A stretch of 64,000 bases of DNA, from contig NZ_KE007362.1 in NCBI RefSeq assembly GCF_000400735.1, positions 122,276 to 186,275 of the forward strand, read 5' to 3'. Both the position numbers and the translations under genes were made by a program. The DNA comes from Acinetobacter tandoii DSM 14970 = CIP 107469 (GTDB taxonomy: Bacteria > Pseudomonadota > Gammaproteobacteria > Pseudomonadales > Moraxellaceae). Position 1 is the stretch's first letter. Each line of letters begins with the position of its first letter. A model generated the notes under the pieces. That model saw only the letters and a program-made list of their open reading frames with translations, ran no database searches and was not told where the DNA came from. This document shows, piece after piece, positions 20,475 through 32,295 of this stretch.

Positions 20475-20993
20475 TTAGAATGCAACAGCTACTTTATAAG
20501 TCCCTTTATAGGTACCCCAATGTGCCATGTCAGACACTGCACTTACAGTTTCAGCTTTTACTGTAAATGTTCTAGTTGATGAGGTATAAGGAAGTACTGC
20601 CCCAGTGTAATTGAATAAACCAAGTTTAGTATCAACATTCACTGGAATTTTTTGTGAAGCATCTATTTCATTATCCAAAGTAGATGGTTTAGTGATGTTG
20701 AGGCTGTATGGTGCATTTGCACGGACATCGAAACCAGATTGTCCACTCCATTTACCACCTACAAGATTTTTTTGCATTACGATTTTTGATTTATCGATGT
20801 CTAAGTCGCAGTGTTTTTCAACAAATAATTCTATATCAATTTTACCATCACATTTGGTACCACATCCGTCACGACCTGGATGATGATATCCACCATCACC
20901 ACCTTTTGCACCCTCCTCTCCATCTGCTAAAACTACTGTCGAACACATACCTAAAATTAATGCTGCCAATGCAGTTTGCACTTGTAATTTCAT
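20475..20993 (-). CDS. Major fimbrial subunit (CS1/AcuA-like pilin)
   Basis: This is the first gene of the operon and the likely major subunit. The 172-residue precursor has a signal peptide ending VVLA (residue 23). The mature chain opens with an unusual stretch rich in Gly, Asp and His with a CGTKC pair. The pilin fold proper starts at about KIDIELFVEKHCDLDI, where alternating hydrophobic residues could serve as the donor strand. It ends in the beta strand YKGTYKVAVAF, typical of usher-assembled pilins. GGGAG lies upstream of the ATG. The resemblance to AcuA is a judgement from operon order. Confidence 0.75.
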   Translation of the reverse strand: MKLQVQTALAALILGMCSTVVLADGEEGAKGGDGGYHHPGRDGCGTKCDGKIDIELFVEKHCDLDIDKSKIVMQKNLVGGKWSGQSGFDVRANAPYSLNITKPSTLDNEIDASQKIPVNVDTKLGLFNYTGAVLPYTSSTRTFTVKAETVSAVSDMAHWGTYKGTYKVAVAF

Positions 20994-20999
20994 GGCCCT

Positions 21000-21860
21000 A
21001 TCTCCCAGTTCCTTTTTCTTTAGGAAAGATTATAAATTATTTAAAAATAGCAACTTACATAGGATCACTTGTTATTCTTGAGCCTTTTCCGTAAGTGCAT
21101 AGTTATCATATTCAATTTCAAAAGGAGCAACTTATATCGTGTCAGTTCACGTGAATATTATTATTTTTGGTCTAATTCAGAATACAAATTAACATGGCTG
21201 TTTTTCAGTTAAATATAAAAAAATGGTGATATTAATTTTTCTTATTATCTAAAATATTTAAAGTAAACTTTTATAATATAAAAAAACAAGTTATTGATTA
21301 ATAAAAATTTTATATAATTTTACAATTTACACAATATTACAAAAACCAACAATATACTTACAAAATAATTCATTTTTATGAATCAAATCACATTTTTTAT
21401 AATAAACAATAATTAAGATGCAAAATATACCAATAAAAAGATAAATTACACAAATTCCAATATTTATGATAACAAAGCAAAATCACCAATTATTTAATTA
21501 ATGTTACAAATCAAATTATTAGCTTTAACATTGAATTTACACATAATATGTTCGATATTTTTACCAATATCAGATAAAAAACTAAACATCACCTTAAAGA
21601 TGCAATTTGCTTACCTATCACTTGTAATTTTCATTATTTAAGAGCTTGTATAGTTCTTCTGGTTTAAATTATTAGAATGAATTTAATTCAGCTAAGCATT
21701 CAGATAAAAAAGCCTGCCAAAATACGGGTTATATTACCTATCGATCAGTCGATAGCAGAACATTAGCTTTTTATTTTTTACGTTTTTTCTATTTAAATTT
21801 GTGATAAAAAAGAGAAAAGCACTGCATTAACCGAACTACAAGGTAAACAACAACTACTCC
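21000..21860. other. Very AT-rich non-coding region upstream of the fimbrial operon
   Basis: About 860 bp hold no gene that can be supported. The stretch 21180-21620 is almost entirely A and T with many short A-tracts. A TATAAT on the minus strand at 21029-21034 could be a pilin -10 box. Dyads are TTCACGTGAA at 21146-21155, ATTCAT/ATGAAT at 21368-21383 and CTATCGA/TCGATAG at 21738-21755. This composition suits binding by H-NS-like silencers, which is inference. Confidence 0.6.
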
Positions 21861-21864
21861 CAAC

Positions 21865-21895
21865 AAAAAACCCTTGTAAAAACAAGGGTTTTTTT
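21865..21895 (-). terminator. Terminator of the ilvIHC operon
   Basis: A perfect 13-bp stem AAAAAACCCTTGT/ACAAGGGTTTTTT with an AAAA loop lies 19 bp beyond the ilvC stop. Its A and T flanks let it work in both directions. Confidence 0.88.
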
Positions 21896-21913
21896 AAAAG
21901 ATTAAACTAAATC

Positions 21914-22969
<1,056 letters not shown>

Positions 22970-23035
22970 TCAAGAGATTTGTTTTTGATGAAATCCTCCT
23001 CTTTTCTCAAAAGGAGGTTGAATCGTGTTAAATAA

Positions 23036-23527
23036 TTAAATGGTTAAAACTTTTTCGCCACGCGCGATGCCTGAAACACCTGAGCGTACAACTTCAAGAA
23101 TGGTGTTCTCAGCTAGAGCATCAATAAAACCATCAATTTTTTCAGTTGTACCCGCGATTTGAATGGTATAAGTCGTTGGGGTGACATCAACGATTTGCGC
23201 ACGGAAAATATCCGCAGTTCGTTTGATTTCAGCACGCGCAGAACCGAGTGACTTGACTTTAATCAACATCAACTCACGTTCAATATGAGCACCTTCAGAC
23301 AGATCAACCACTTTCACCACTTCAACCAATTTGTTGAGCTGCTTGGTGATTTGTTCAATTTTATGGTCATCACCATAAGTCGTTAATGTCAAACGCGATA
23401 AAGTCGGATCTTCAGTTGGTGCAACATTTAAGGTCTCAATGTTATAACCACGTTGAGAGAATAAACCCACCAAACGAGAAAGCGCACCAGCTTCATTTTC
23501 TACGAGTACAGAGATAATATGTCTCAT
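23036..23527 (-). CDS. ilvH: Acetolactate synthase small (regulatory) subunit
   Basis: This ACT-domain subunit binds valine and regulates the large subunit. The 163-residue protein starts [30 protein letters not shown], read across the ACT fold, and contains the linker ELMLIKVKS followed by a second ACT-like domain with [19 protein letters not shown]. Its ATG overlaps the ilvI stop by 4 bp (ATGA), consistent with equimolar synthesis of the two subunits. Confidence 0.96.
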   Translation of the reverse strand: MRHIISVLVENEAGALSRLVGLFSQRGYNIETLNVAPTEDPTLSRLTLTTYGDDHKIEQITKQLNKLVEVVKVVDLSEGAHIERELMLIKVKSLGSARAEIKRTADIFRAQIVDVTPTTYTIQIAGTTEKIDGFIDALAENTILEVVRSGVSGIARGEKVLTI

Positions 23528-25251
23528 GACGTGCGCTCCCCTTTACCTAACCACATATCTTTCATCGACTGACCTGCAATAAGCATTGGATAAACATGCT
23601 CGGTACGGTCAACCATGACATTAATGAATACACATTTGTCGTTAATCGCCATCGCTTCTGCAAGCTTGGATTCAAGCTCATCTGCGTGGTCAATTTGAAT
23701 GCCAACGTGACCGTAAGCTTCCATAAGTTTGGCAAAGTCAGGCAATGACTCTACATAAGAACTTGAGTGACGGCCTTCATAGTTCATGTCTTGCCATTGT
23801 TTTACCATACCTAAAGCACGGTTATTCAAGCAGAGAATTTTTACATTTAAGCCATATTGCTTACAGGTAGAAAGTTCTTGAATACACATCTGAATTGATG
23901 CTTCACCCGTAATACACACCACTTGTTGGTCTGGGAAGGCAAGCTTCGCTGCCATTGCATATGGCAAGCCTACGCCCATGGTGCCTAAACCACCCGAATT
24001 AATCCATTGACGTGGACGGGTGTATTTATAATAAAGCGCACCAAACATTTGATGCTGACCAACGTCTGAAGTAATGATTGCCTGACTATTGGTAATTTTA
24101 TCTAAAGCTTCAACCACTTGTTGTGGCTTCATTGAACCGTCAGTTGGTTTGTCGTAATTCAAACCATGTACTTTGCGCCACTCATTGATTTGCGACCACC
24201 AAGCTGCAATTGCTTCAGGGTTTGGCTTAGACACATGCATTTGTTTAAGCTGTGCCAACATTTCCTGCAGGACTGGTTCTACCGCACCCACAATTGGAAT
24301 ATGCGCAATAATGGTTTTTGAAATCGTCGCAGGATCGATATCAATATGAATGACTTTGGCATTCGGACAGAATTTTGCAGGGTTATTGGTTACGCGGTCA
24401 TCAAAGCGCGCACCAACACACAAAATCACATCTGCATTGTGCATGGTCATATTGGCTTCATATGTACCATGCATGCCCAACATTCCAATGAACTGCTCAT
24501 CATTCCCAGGGAAAGCACCTAAGCCCATAAGGGTATTGGTCACTGGATAGCCCAATAAATGTGCTAATTCAGTTAATAAAGCAGAAGCATTACCTTGAAC
24601 AACACCACCACCTGTATAAATGACAGGACGTTTTGCATTGATCAGCTCATCAATCGCTTTACGAATTTGACCAGAGTGACCACGATGCGGTGGTTGATAA
24701 GAACGCATCTTCACTTTTTCTGGGTATTCGTAGGCAAACTTTTCTGCTGGGTTGGTTGCATCTTTCGGAATATCAACGACAACTGGGCCTGGACGACCAG
24801 AAGCTGCGATATAGAATGCTTTTTTAATAATTGCGGGAATTTCACTCGCATGACGCACTTGGAAACTATGTTTCACGATTGGACGCGAAATACCGACCAT
24901 GTCTGTTTCTTGAAATGCATCTTCCCCAATTAAATGCGAAGCCACCTGACCAGACAAAATCACCATTGGGATTGAGTCCATATAAGCAGTTGCAATTGGA
25001 GTGACTGTGTTCGTTGCGCCTGGACCAGAAGTAACCAGCACTACACCTGTTTTACCTGTAACGCGTGAGTAAGCATCTGCCATATGACCAGCAGCTTGTT
25101 CATGGCGCACGAGATAATGATTGATTTTGTCTTGTTGAAAAAGCGCATCGTAAATGTGTAAAACTGCGCCGCCTGGGTATCCAAAAACATGTTCAACGCC
25201 TTCGTCCGCTAATGCGCGAACAAGCATTTCACCACCAGATAAAAGTTCCAA
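23524..25251 (-). CDS. ilvI: Acetolactate synthase large (catalytic) subunit
   Basis: This thiamine-diphosphate enzyme condenses pyruvate with pyruvate or 2-ketobutyrate. The 575-residue protein starts at a TTG: the N-terminus [14 protein letters not shown] aligns with E. coli IlvI, and AGGGTG lies 8 bp upstream. The ThDP glutamate is in [16 protein letters not shown]; the magnesium/ThDP motif is [22 protein letters not shown], where the usual GDG reads GEA. It is first in the ilvI-ilvH-ilvC operon. Confidence 0.95.
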   Translation of the reverse strand: MELLSGGEMLVRALADEGVEHVFGYPGGAVLHIYDALFQQDKINHYLVRHEQAAGHMADAYSRVTGKTGVVLVTSGPGATNTVTPIATAYMDSIPMVILSGQVASHLIGEDAFQETDMVGISRPIVKHSFQVRHASEIPAIIKKAFYIAASGRPGPVVVDIPKDATNPAEKFAYEYPEKVKMRSYQPPHRGHSGQIRKAIDELINAKRPVIYTGGGVVQGNASALLTELAHLLGYPVTNTLMGLGAFPGNDEQFIGMLGMHGTYEANMTMHNADVILCVGARFDDRVTNNPAKFCPNAKVIHIDIDPATISKTIIAHIPIVGAVEPVLQEMLAQLKQMHVSKPNPEAIAAWWSQINEWRKVHGLNYDKPTDGSMKPQQVVEALDKITNSQAIITSDVGQHQMFGALYYKYTRPRQWINSGGLGTMGVGLPYAMAAKLAFPDQQVVCITGEASIQMCIQELSTCKQYGLNVKILCLNNRALGMVKQWQDMNYEGRHSSSYVESLPDFAKLMEAYGHVGIQIDHADELESKLAEAMAINDKCVFINVMVDRTEHVYPMLIAGQSMKDMWLGKGERTS

Positions 25252-25878
25252 CGTGATTCACCCTAATCTTTTATCACCGCTTGATGGGAGACATCAGCAG
25301 TGTTCATTCATTAATTGTCTGCACTGTTATAGCACACATATTTCATAGTTTTCATGGCAATAGGAAAAAAATCCGATCCGTTTGCTGTTTAAGCAATATG
25401 GGATCTAAAACATGTTGGGATAAACATATTTTTATTTGCTTTGTTCACCATCTCGGCTAGAAATGACGCCCACTGCATGACATGACACTTCTTCGAAGGG
25501 TGATCGAGAGAAGGCATATAAAACTAAAGACAGCATTTTTCTTGTTTAACTCTTTATTGTCAAGTTGAAAAATCAGCTTTTTTTTGATTATTTACAGACC
25601 GTGTGTTTTTTAGACAAAAAAAGCTTTTTTGTGCGCTCAATCAAGCATTCAAGAAATTATGTAAAATCTTTATTAAATCTCATCTATCTCTATAATTTTT
25701 CGAGATTAAATGAGGACATTTTTAAACTATTTAGTGCTGGAGACGCTTGTTCAAATGAAAAATCGACCTATACTATTTTGAACACTTCATATTCTGTTCT
25801 AGAATCTATAAATTGACTTTTTTGTGGCAATTTCATAGAGAGAACTTTTCGCAGAAAAATCAAACAGGACGAAATCTT
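25252..25878. other. Divergent intergenic region between ilvI and the DUF4124 gene
   Basis: This 627-bp region has no supportable gene. On the minus strand an extended -10 like TGCTATAAC lies at about 25326-25334, about 75-80 bp upstream of ilvI. On the plus strand TTGTTC (25747-25752) and TATACT (25769-25774) with 16-bp spacing could drive the DUF4124 gene; this -10 lies inside a GTTCAAA/TTTGAAC dyad (25749-25755 and 25777-25783). No leader peptide rich in Ile, Leu or Val was seen. Confidence 0.5.
25747..25774 (+). promoter_or_regulatory. Candidate promoter of the DUF4124 gene
   Basis: TTGTTC and TATACT are separated by 16 bp and lie about 105 bp upstream of the start codon. Another weaker option is TTGACT at 25813. 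Neither has been tested here beyond reading the sequence. Confidence 0.35.
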
Positions 25879-26280
25879 ATGTCATTTCCATTTCATTTGA
25901 TCAGCGGTGTAGCGCTCTCTTGTGCCTTGTTATATTCGAGTACATCCCTTTGGGCTAAAGATTATTACAAATGGGTGGATGCAAATGGTTCGACCCATTA
26001 CACCACCACTCCTCCACCGAAAAATGCACAAAAAAAAGGGAAAATTCAGACTTATGGCTGGAACAATTCCACTCCTACAGCTAGCCGCAACAATAATCTT
26101 CCTTTAGAAGCACAGCAAAATAACTCGACGATGCCTGCAGCTACTGCAACTGCATCCAAACCTGTACCAAACGTGAATGATGATGCTACCAGAGCACCTG
26201 TTTCTGCTGCGCCAGCTCCTAGTGAAATAAAAGCAATTCCTGCACCTAGACCAAATGGAAAAAAATACCCAGCTGAATAA
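25879..26280 (+). CDS. DUF4124 domain protein, exported
   Basis: Function is unknown. The ATG at 25879 is chosen because it begins a clear signal peptide (MSFPFHLISGVALSCALLYS, cleaved near SLWA) and AGGA precedes it. The mature protein opens with the DUF4124 signature KDYYKWVDANGSTHYTTTPP, a short beta-rich motif often found at the N-terminus of exported proteins. The rest, about 85 residues, is low-complexity and rich in Ala, Pro, Asn and Lys. The region is divergent from ilvI and precedes leuS on the same strand. Confidence 0.8.
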   Translation: MSFPFHLISGVALSCALLYSSTSLWAKDYYKWVDANGSTHYTTTPPPKNAQKKGKIQTYGWNNSTPTASRNNNLPLEAQQNNSTMPAATATASKPVPNVNDDATRAPVSAAPAPSEIKAIPAPRPNGKKYPAE

Positions 26281-26380
26281 AATCAGCTTTTACGAAATAG
26301 TTTAATTTTTCTTACGGTTCAGCCTGCGCAAAATTCACATTTAGGTGCATTTTGCGCTATGCTGTGCAGCAAACTTTTAA

Positions 26381-29038
<2,658 letters not shown>

Positions 29039-29046
29039 AGCCTTAA

Positions 29047-29124
29047 AGCCTCCCTTTTATAAAGGGAGGTTTGGAGGGATTTTATTAGAAAATCTCCCCT
29101 AACCCCTCTTTCAAAAAGAGGGGG
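29047..29124. repeat. Triple-hairpin palindromic element after leuS
   Basis: Three stem-loops lie in tandem: CCTCCCTTT/AAAGGGAGG (29049-29069), an imperfect AGGGATTTT/AAAATCTCC stem (about 29074-29098) and CCCCTCTTT/AAAGAGGGG (29103-29123). The motif CCCTAACCCCTCTTT with its matching arm looks like a dispersed palindromic repeat, but copy number cannot be judged from one window. Confidence 0.6.
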
Positions 29125-29141
29125 AAACGAAAAGGAATAAA

Positions 29142-29170
29142 CAAAGCCCGTTGCCAGTCAACGGGCTTTG
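29142..29170 (+). terminator. Hairpin terminator after leuS
   Basis: A 12-bp perfect stem CAAAGCCCGTTG/CAACGGGCTTTG with a CCAGT loop. The following bases are not T-rich beyond TTTG, so termination may be incomplete. Confidence 0.65.
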
Positions 29171-29232
29171 CACATACAATCACGTCATATTATTTTTTCT
29201 TTTTCTTAAAAAGAGTAAACAGAGGAAAACCC

Positions 29233-29757
29233 ATGCATTTAGGCAAACGTTTCGCAACTCTTATTTTAACTTGCGGTCTAGGTGCAGGTTTGGTGGGCTG
29301 TGGTTTTCATTTAAAAGGAACTCAACCTTCTGCGAATCCAGTAGCATATGCACAGATGAGTTTATCTTTGCCTAAAGATACAGAGGAATTAGAAGAAAAA
29401 TTATCAATTTATTTAGGGGCTGCCAATGTTCAGCTCAGTAATAGCCCCAATGCTTACCGTTTACATGTGTACAGTTATACACCTGTGCGCCAAGAGCTTC
29501 GCGGTAAACTGATCGAAACCCTACTGCGTTTAAATGTCACCTTCCGTATTGAAGATGCTCAAGGCAATCCTGTGACTGAAATGCGTACCGTCACGGCATC
29601 ACGTAGTTACCAATATAACTTGGAAACGGTCAATACCGATGATCAAGAAGAAAAATTCTTAAAAGATGTCCTTGTTGATGACGTTGCACAACAAATTGTG
29701 CGCCAAATTTCATCGAATCGTTTACCTAAAGTTACTAGCACAACAACACAACCTTAA
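29233..29757 (+). CDS. lptE: LPS-assembly lipoprotein LptE
   Basis: LptE plugs the LptD barrel and helps place LPS or lipooligosaccharide in the outer leaflet. The 174-residue precursor has a signal peptide ending GLVGC, with the lipidated cysteine at residue 23, followed by GFHLKGTQP, the usual start of the family. The alpha/beta LptE fold region includes RLHVYSYTPVRQELRGKLIETLLRL, read across two strands. It lies between leuS and holA. Confidence 0.9.
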   Translation: MHLGKRFATLILTCGLGAGLVGCGFHLKGTQPSANPVAYAQMSLSLPKDTEELEEKLSIYLGAANVQLSNSPNAYRLHVYSYTPVRQELRGKLIETLLRLNVTFRIEDAQGNPVTEMRTVTASRSYQYNLETVNTDDQEEKFLKDVLVDDVAQQIVRQISSNRLPKVTSTTTQP

Positions 29758-29762
29758 TTGTT

Positions 29763-30749
29763 ATGAAACTCGACTATTTGCAGGCCCTTAAACGCATCCC
29801 AGAAGCACGTGGTGCATGGGTGCTGCATGGTCAAGAACCCCTCCTCGAACAGAATCTACTCGATGCTTTTCGTAAAAGTTGGCAAGAACAAAATATTGAA
29901 CGTCAACGTTATGACATGTCAAATGTGAGTGACTGGAAAACGGTCTTCAATGCCTTGAACAGTTTGTCTTTATTTTCGACACAACTCGCGATTGAGGTAC
30001 ATGGCAATATCAAACCCGATGCCAATGGCATTAAATTATTGACCCAATATCTACAACATAATGAACAAAATTTGTTGTTGATTGTGATGCCAAAGCAGGA
30101 CAGCAGCAGCTTAAAATCTGGCTTTTTTAAAGTGATTGATGCTAATGGCGTGAACGTCAGCTTGACTGCTCATTATCCACAAGATCGACAACGAATTTTG
30201 GCTGTTGAAGCTGAAAAACTCGGTATTCAATTGGTCAGCAATGCATGGCAATGGCTTGAACAGCATCACGAGCATAATTTACTGGCGGCAAAGAACAGTC
30301 TAATGCGGGTACGAGATACCTTTCCTGATTTAGCGCAAATTGGTATCGAACAACTGCTTGCCTGCCTACAAGATCAGTCACGTTATACGACCTTTGACTT
30401 AAGTGATGCATTACTTGAAGGTAATTTTGCTCAAGCCGTGAAGATTTACCAATATCTGTTGGCTTCAGGCGAGCCAATGAGCTTGTTGCTGTGGAGTATC
30501 AGTAAGGAAATGCGTCTTTTGATGCAGCTTTTTGAGCAACCACAAAATGCACTACAACTCGGGATTTGGAAAACCAAAGTGAGCCTTTATCAACAAGCCT
30601 TACGCCGACTCAATCCGAAACAGTTTCTCACTTGGCCTACACTTTTATTAAGAATAGATGCATCAATTAAAGGTTTGAGTCAGGAAAACCCTGAACAACT
30701 CACTCTACAAGCAATTGCGCTGCTTTGCGGACGTCAGCTATTTCATTGA
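29763..30749 (+). CDS. holA: DNA polymerase III subunit delta
   Basis: The delta subunit opens the sliding clamp within the clamp loader. The 328-residue protein has the expected N-terminal segment (ARGAWVLHGQEPLLEQNLLDAFRKSW), an acidic central region, and a C-terminal helical collar domain with GEPMSLLLWSISKEMRLLMQL. Sequence conservation in this family is low; order after leuS and lptE strengthens the call. It begins 5 bp after the lptE stop. Confidence 0.92.
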   Translation: MKLDYLQALKRIPEARGAWVLHGQEPLLEQNLLDAFRKSWQEQNIERQRYDMSNVSDWKTVFNALNSLSLFSTQLAIEVHGNIKPDANGIKLLTQYLQHNEQNLLLIVMPKQDSSSLKSGFFKVIDANGVNVSLTAHYPQDRQRILAVEAEKLGIQLVSNAWQWLEQHHEHNLLAAKNSLMRVRDTFPDLAQIGIEQLLACLQDQSRYTTFDLSDALLEGNFAQAVKIYQYLLASGEPMSLLLWSISKEMRLLMQLFEQPQNALQLGIWKTKVSLYQQALRRLNPKQFLTWPTLLLRIDASIKGLSQENPEQLTLQAIALLCGRQLFH

Positions 30750-30856
30750 TCTTGCTTTTTTGAGTGCGTTAACCTGTAGCAATTACGTCAGAAAATTAGA
30801 ATGTTTTGCAGCATACTGATGAGTATGTTGACGAATTTTGATTTTAAAAATTACAA

Positions 30857-30875
30857 AAGAATAATTATCATTTAC
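30857..30875 (+). promoter_or_regulatory. Possible Fur-box-like site upstream of macA
   Basis: AAGAATAATTATCATTTAC matches 13 of 19 positions of the classic Fur consensus. The region is AT-rich, so a chance match is likely enough to keep confidence low. Confidence 0.25.
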
Positions 30876-30952
30876 AAATTGATAGAAAATCCACGATTTA
30901 TCCGCATTTCACTTTTATACTATGCATGATTATTTTTTACTCCGTCACTCCT

Positions 30953-32293
30953 ATGCCAAAAATAAAATTTTTTAGAATTATTATCGCCCTGCTCTGTATC
31001 GCTTTACTCGCGTATTTGGCTTGGAGTTATTTCAAACCGAAACAAGAACAACCGCAATATATTACCGAAAGCGTGACACGCGGTGATCTTGAAAATACGG
31101 TATTGGCAACAGGCACTTTAGATGCCACCAAATTGGTGAGTGTCGGTGCACAGGTGTCAGGTCAAGTACAAAAAATGTATGTACAGCTAGGTGATGAAGT
31201 CAAACAAGGGCAGTTGATTGCGCAAATTGATTCCACCACACAAGAAAATAGCTTTAAAACAGCCGAAGCCAACATCAAAAATTTAGAAGCTCAACGCTTG
31301 CAACAAGAAGCCAATCTCAATGAGGCGCAACTAGCTTATAAACGTCAACAACAAATGTTTGCACAGGATGCAACGTCTAAAGCGGAACTCGAATCTGCGG
31401 AAGCGAGCTTTAAAACTGCACAAGCGCAAATTAAAGCCATTAATGCACAAATTGAATCTGCAAAAGTCACCAAGTCTACGGCACAGACCAATATCGGTTA
31501 TACCCGTATTGTGGCGCCGACTGACGGAACGGTGGTTGCGATTGTGACTGAAGAAGGTCAAACGGTGAATGCAAATCAAAGTGCACCAACCATTGTCAAA
31601 ATTGCAAAATTACAAAATATGACCATTAAAGCGCAGGTCAGTGAAGCGGACATTATGAAAGTCGAAAAAGGACAACAAGTCTATTTCACGACTTTGGGTG
31701 ATGACAGCAAACGTTATGCCACCCTACGTCAGATTGAACCTGCACCCGATTCAATTAGTAGCGAGAGCAGTACCAGCACTTCAAGTTCATCAAGTACCGC
31801 AATCTATTACAACGCTTTATTTGATGTACCCAATAATGATGGCAAACTACGTATCGATATGACGGCACAAGTCTATATAGTGCTCGATTCTGCACAGAAT
31901 GCACTGCTACTTCCTTCTTCAGCAATCTCCAATCGCCCTGTAAATAGTAAGCAAAATAGCGCTACAAAAGCACAAGCGGTATCGAGTGCTCAAAGTAGCT
32001 CAAAGACTGATCGTCCACAAAGTCCTCGACTTGAACGCCTCAATTTAACTGCTGCCCAACAACAACTAATTAAAGAAGGTAAAGCAAGCTTAAGTGTGGT
32101 CCGCGTATTACAGGCAGATGGTTCAGCCCAACCTAAACAAGTACTGATTGGGATTAATAACCGTGTGAATGCACAAGTTTTGGCGGGATTAAAAGAAGGT
32201 GATCAAGTCGTGATTGCAGACAGTTCAGATACCTCAGCAGCCACAGCCAACAGCAGCAATAAACGTCGTAATGGTCCACCAATGGGAATGTAA
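30953..32293 (+). CDS. macA: MacA-like periplasmic adaptor of an ABC efflux pump
   Basis: MacA bridges the inner-membrane ABC transporter MacB and an outer-membrane factor. The start at 30953 ([14 protein letters not shown]) is preferred over an ATG at 30926, because a TATACT box at 30916-30921 would place transcription start near 30928. The 446-residue protein has an N-terminal membrane anchor, a barrel-sandwich region with [22 protein letters not shown], an alpha-helical hairpin rich in Gln, Ala and Glu, and a C-terminal low-complexity Ser-rich section. It lies 2 bp before macB. Confidence 0.9.
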   Translation: MPKIKFFRIIIALLCIALLAYLAWSYFKPKQEQPQYITESVTRGDLENTVLATGTLDATKLVSVGAQVSGQVQKMYVQLGDEVKQGQLIAQIDSTTQENSFKTAEANIKNLEAQRLQQEANLNEAQLAYKRQQQMFAQDATSKAELESAEASFKTAQAQIKAINAQIESAKVTKSTAQTNIGYTRIVAPTDGTVVAIVTEEGQTVNANQSAPTIVKIAKLQNMTIKAQVSEADIMKVEKGQQVYFTTLGDDSKRYATLRQIEPAPDSISSESSTSTSSSSSTAIYYNALFDVPNNDGKLRIDMTAQVYIVLDSAQNALLLPSSAISNRPVNSKQNSATKAQAVSSAQSSSKTDRPQSPRLERLNLTAAQQQLIKEGKASLSVVRVLQADGSAQPKQVLIGINNRVNAQVLAGLKEGDQVVIADSSDTSAATANSSNKRRNGPPMGM

Positions 32294-32295
32294 GC

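Noticed and set aside
16950..20993. The fimbrial operon as a mobile island with attachment sites
   Set aside because: No flanking direct repeats, tRNA or integrase were seen, so only compositional difference remains.
25565..25816. An 83-codon frame between ilvI and the DUF4124 gene
   Set aside because: It starts at TTG without a ribosome site, is low in complexity, and overlaps the likely promoter.
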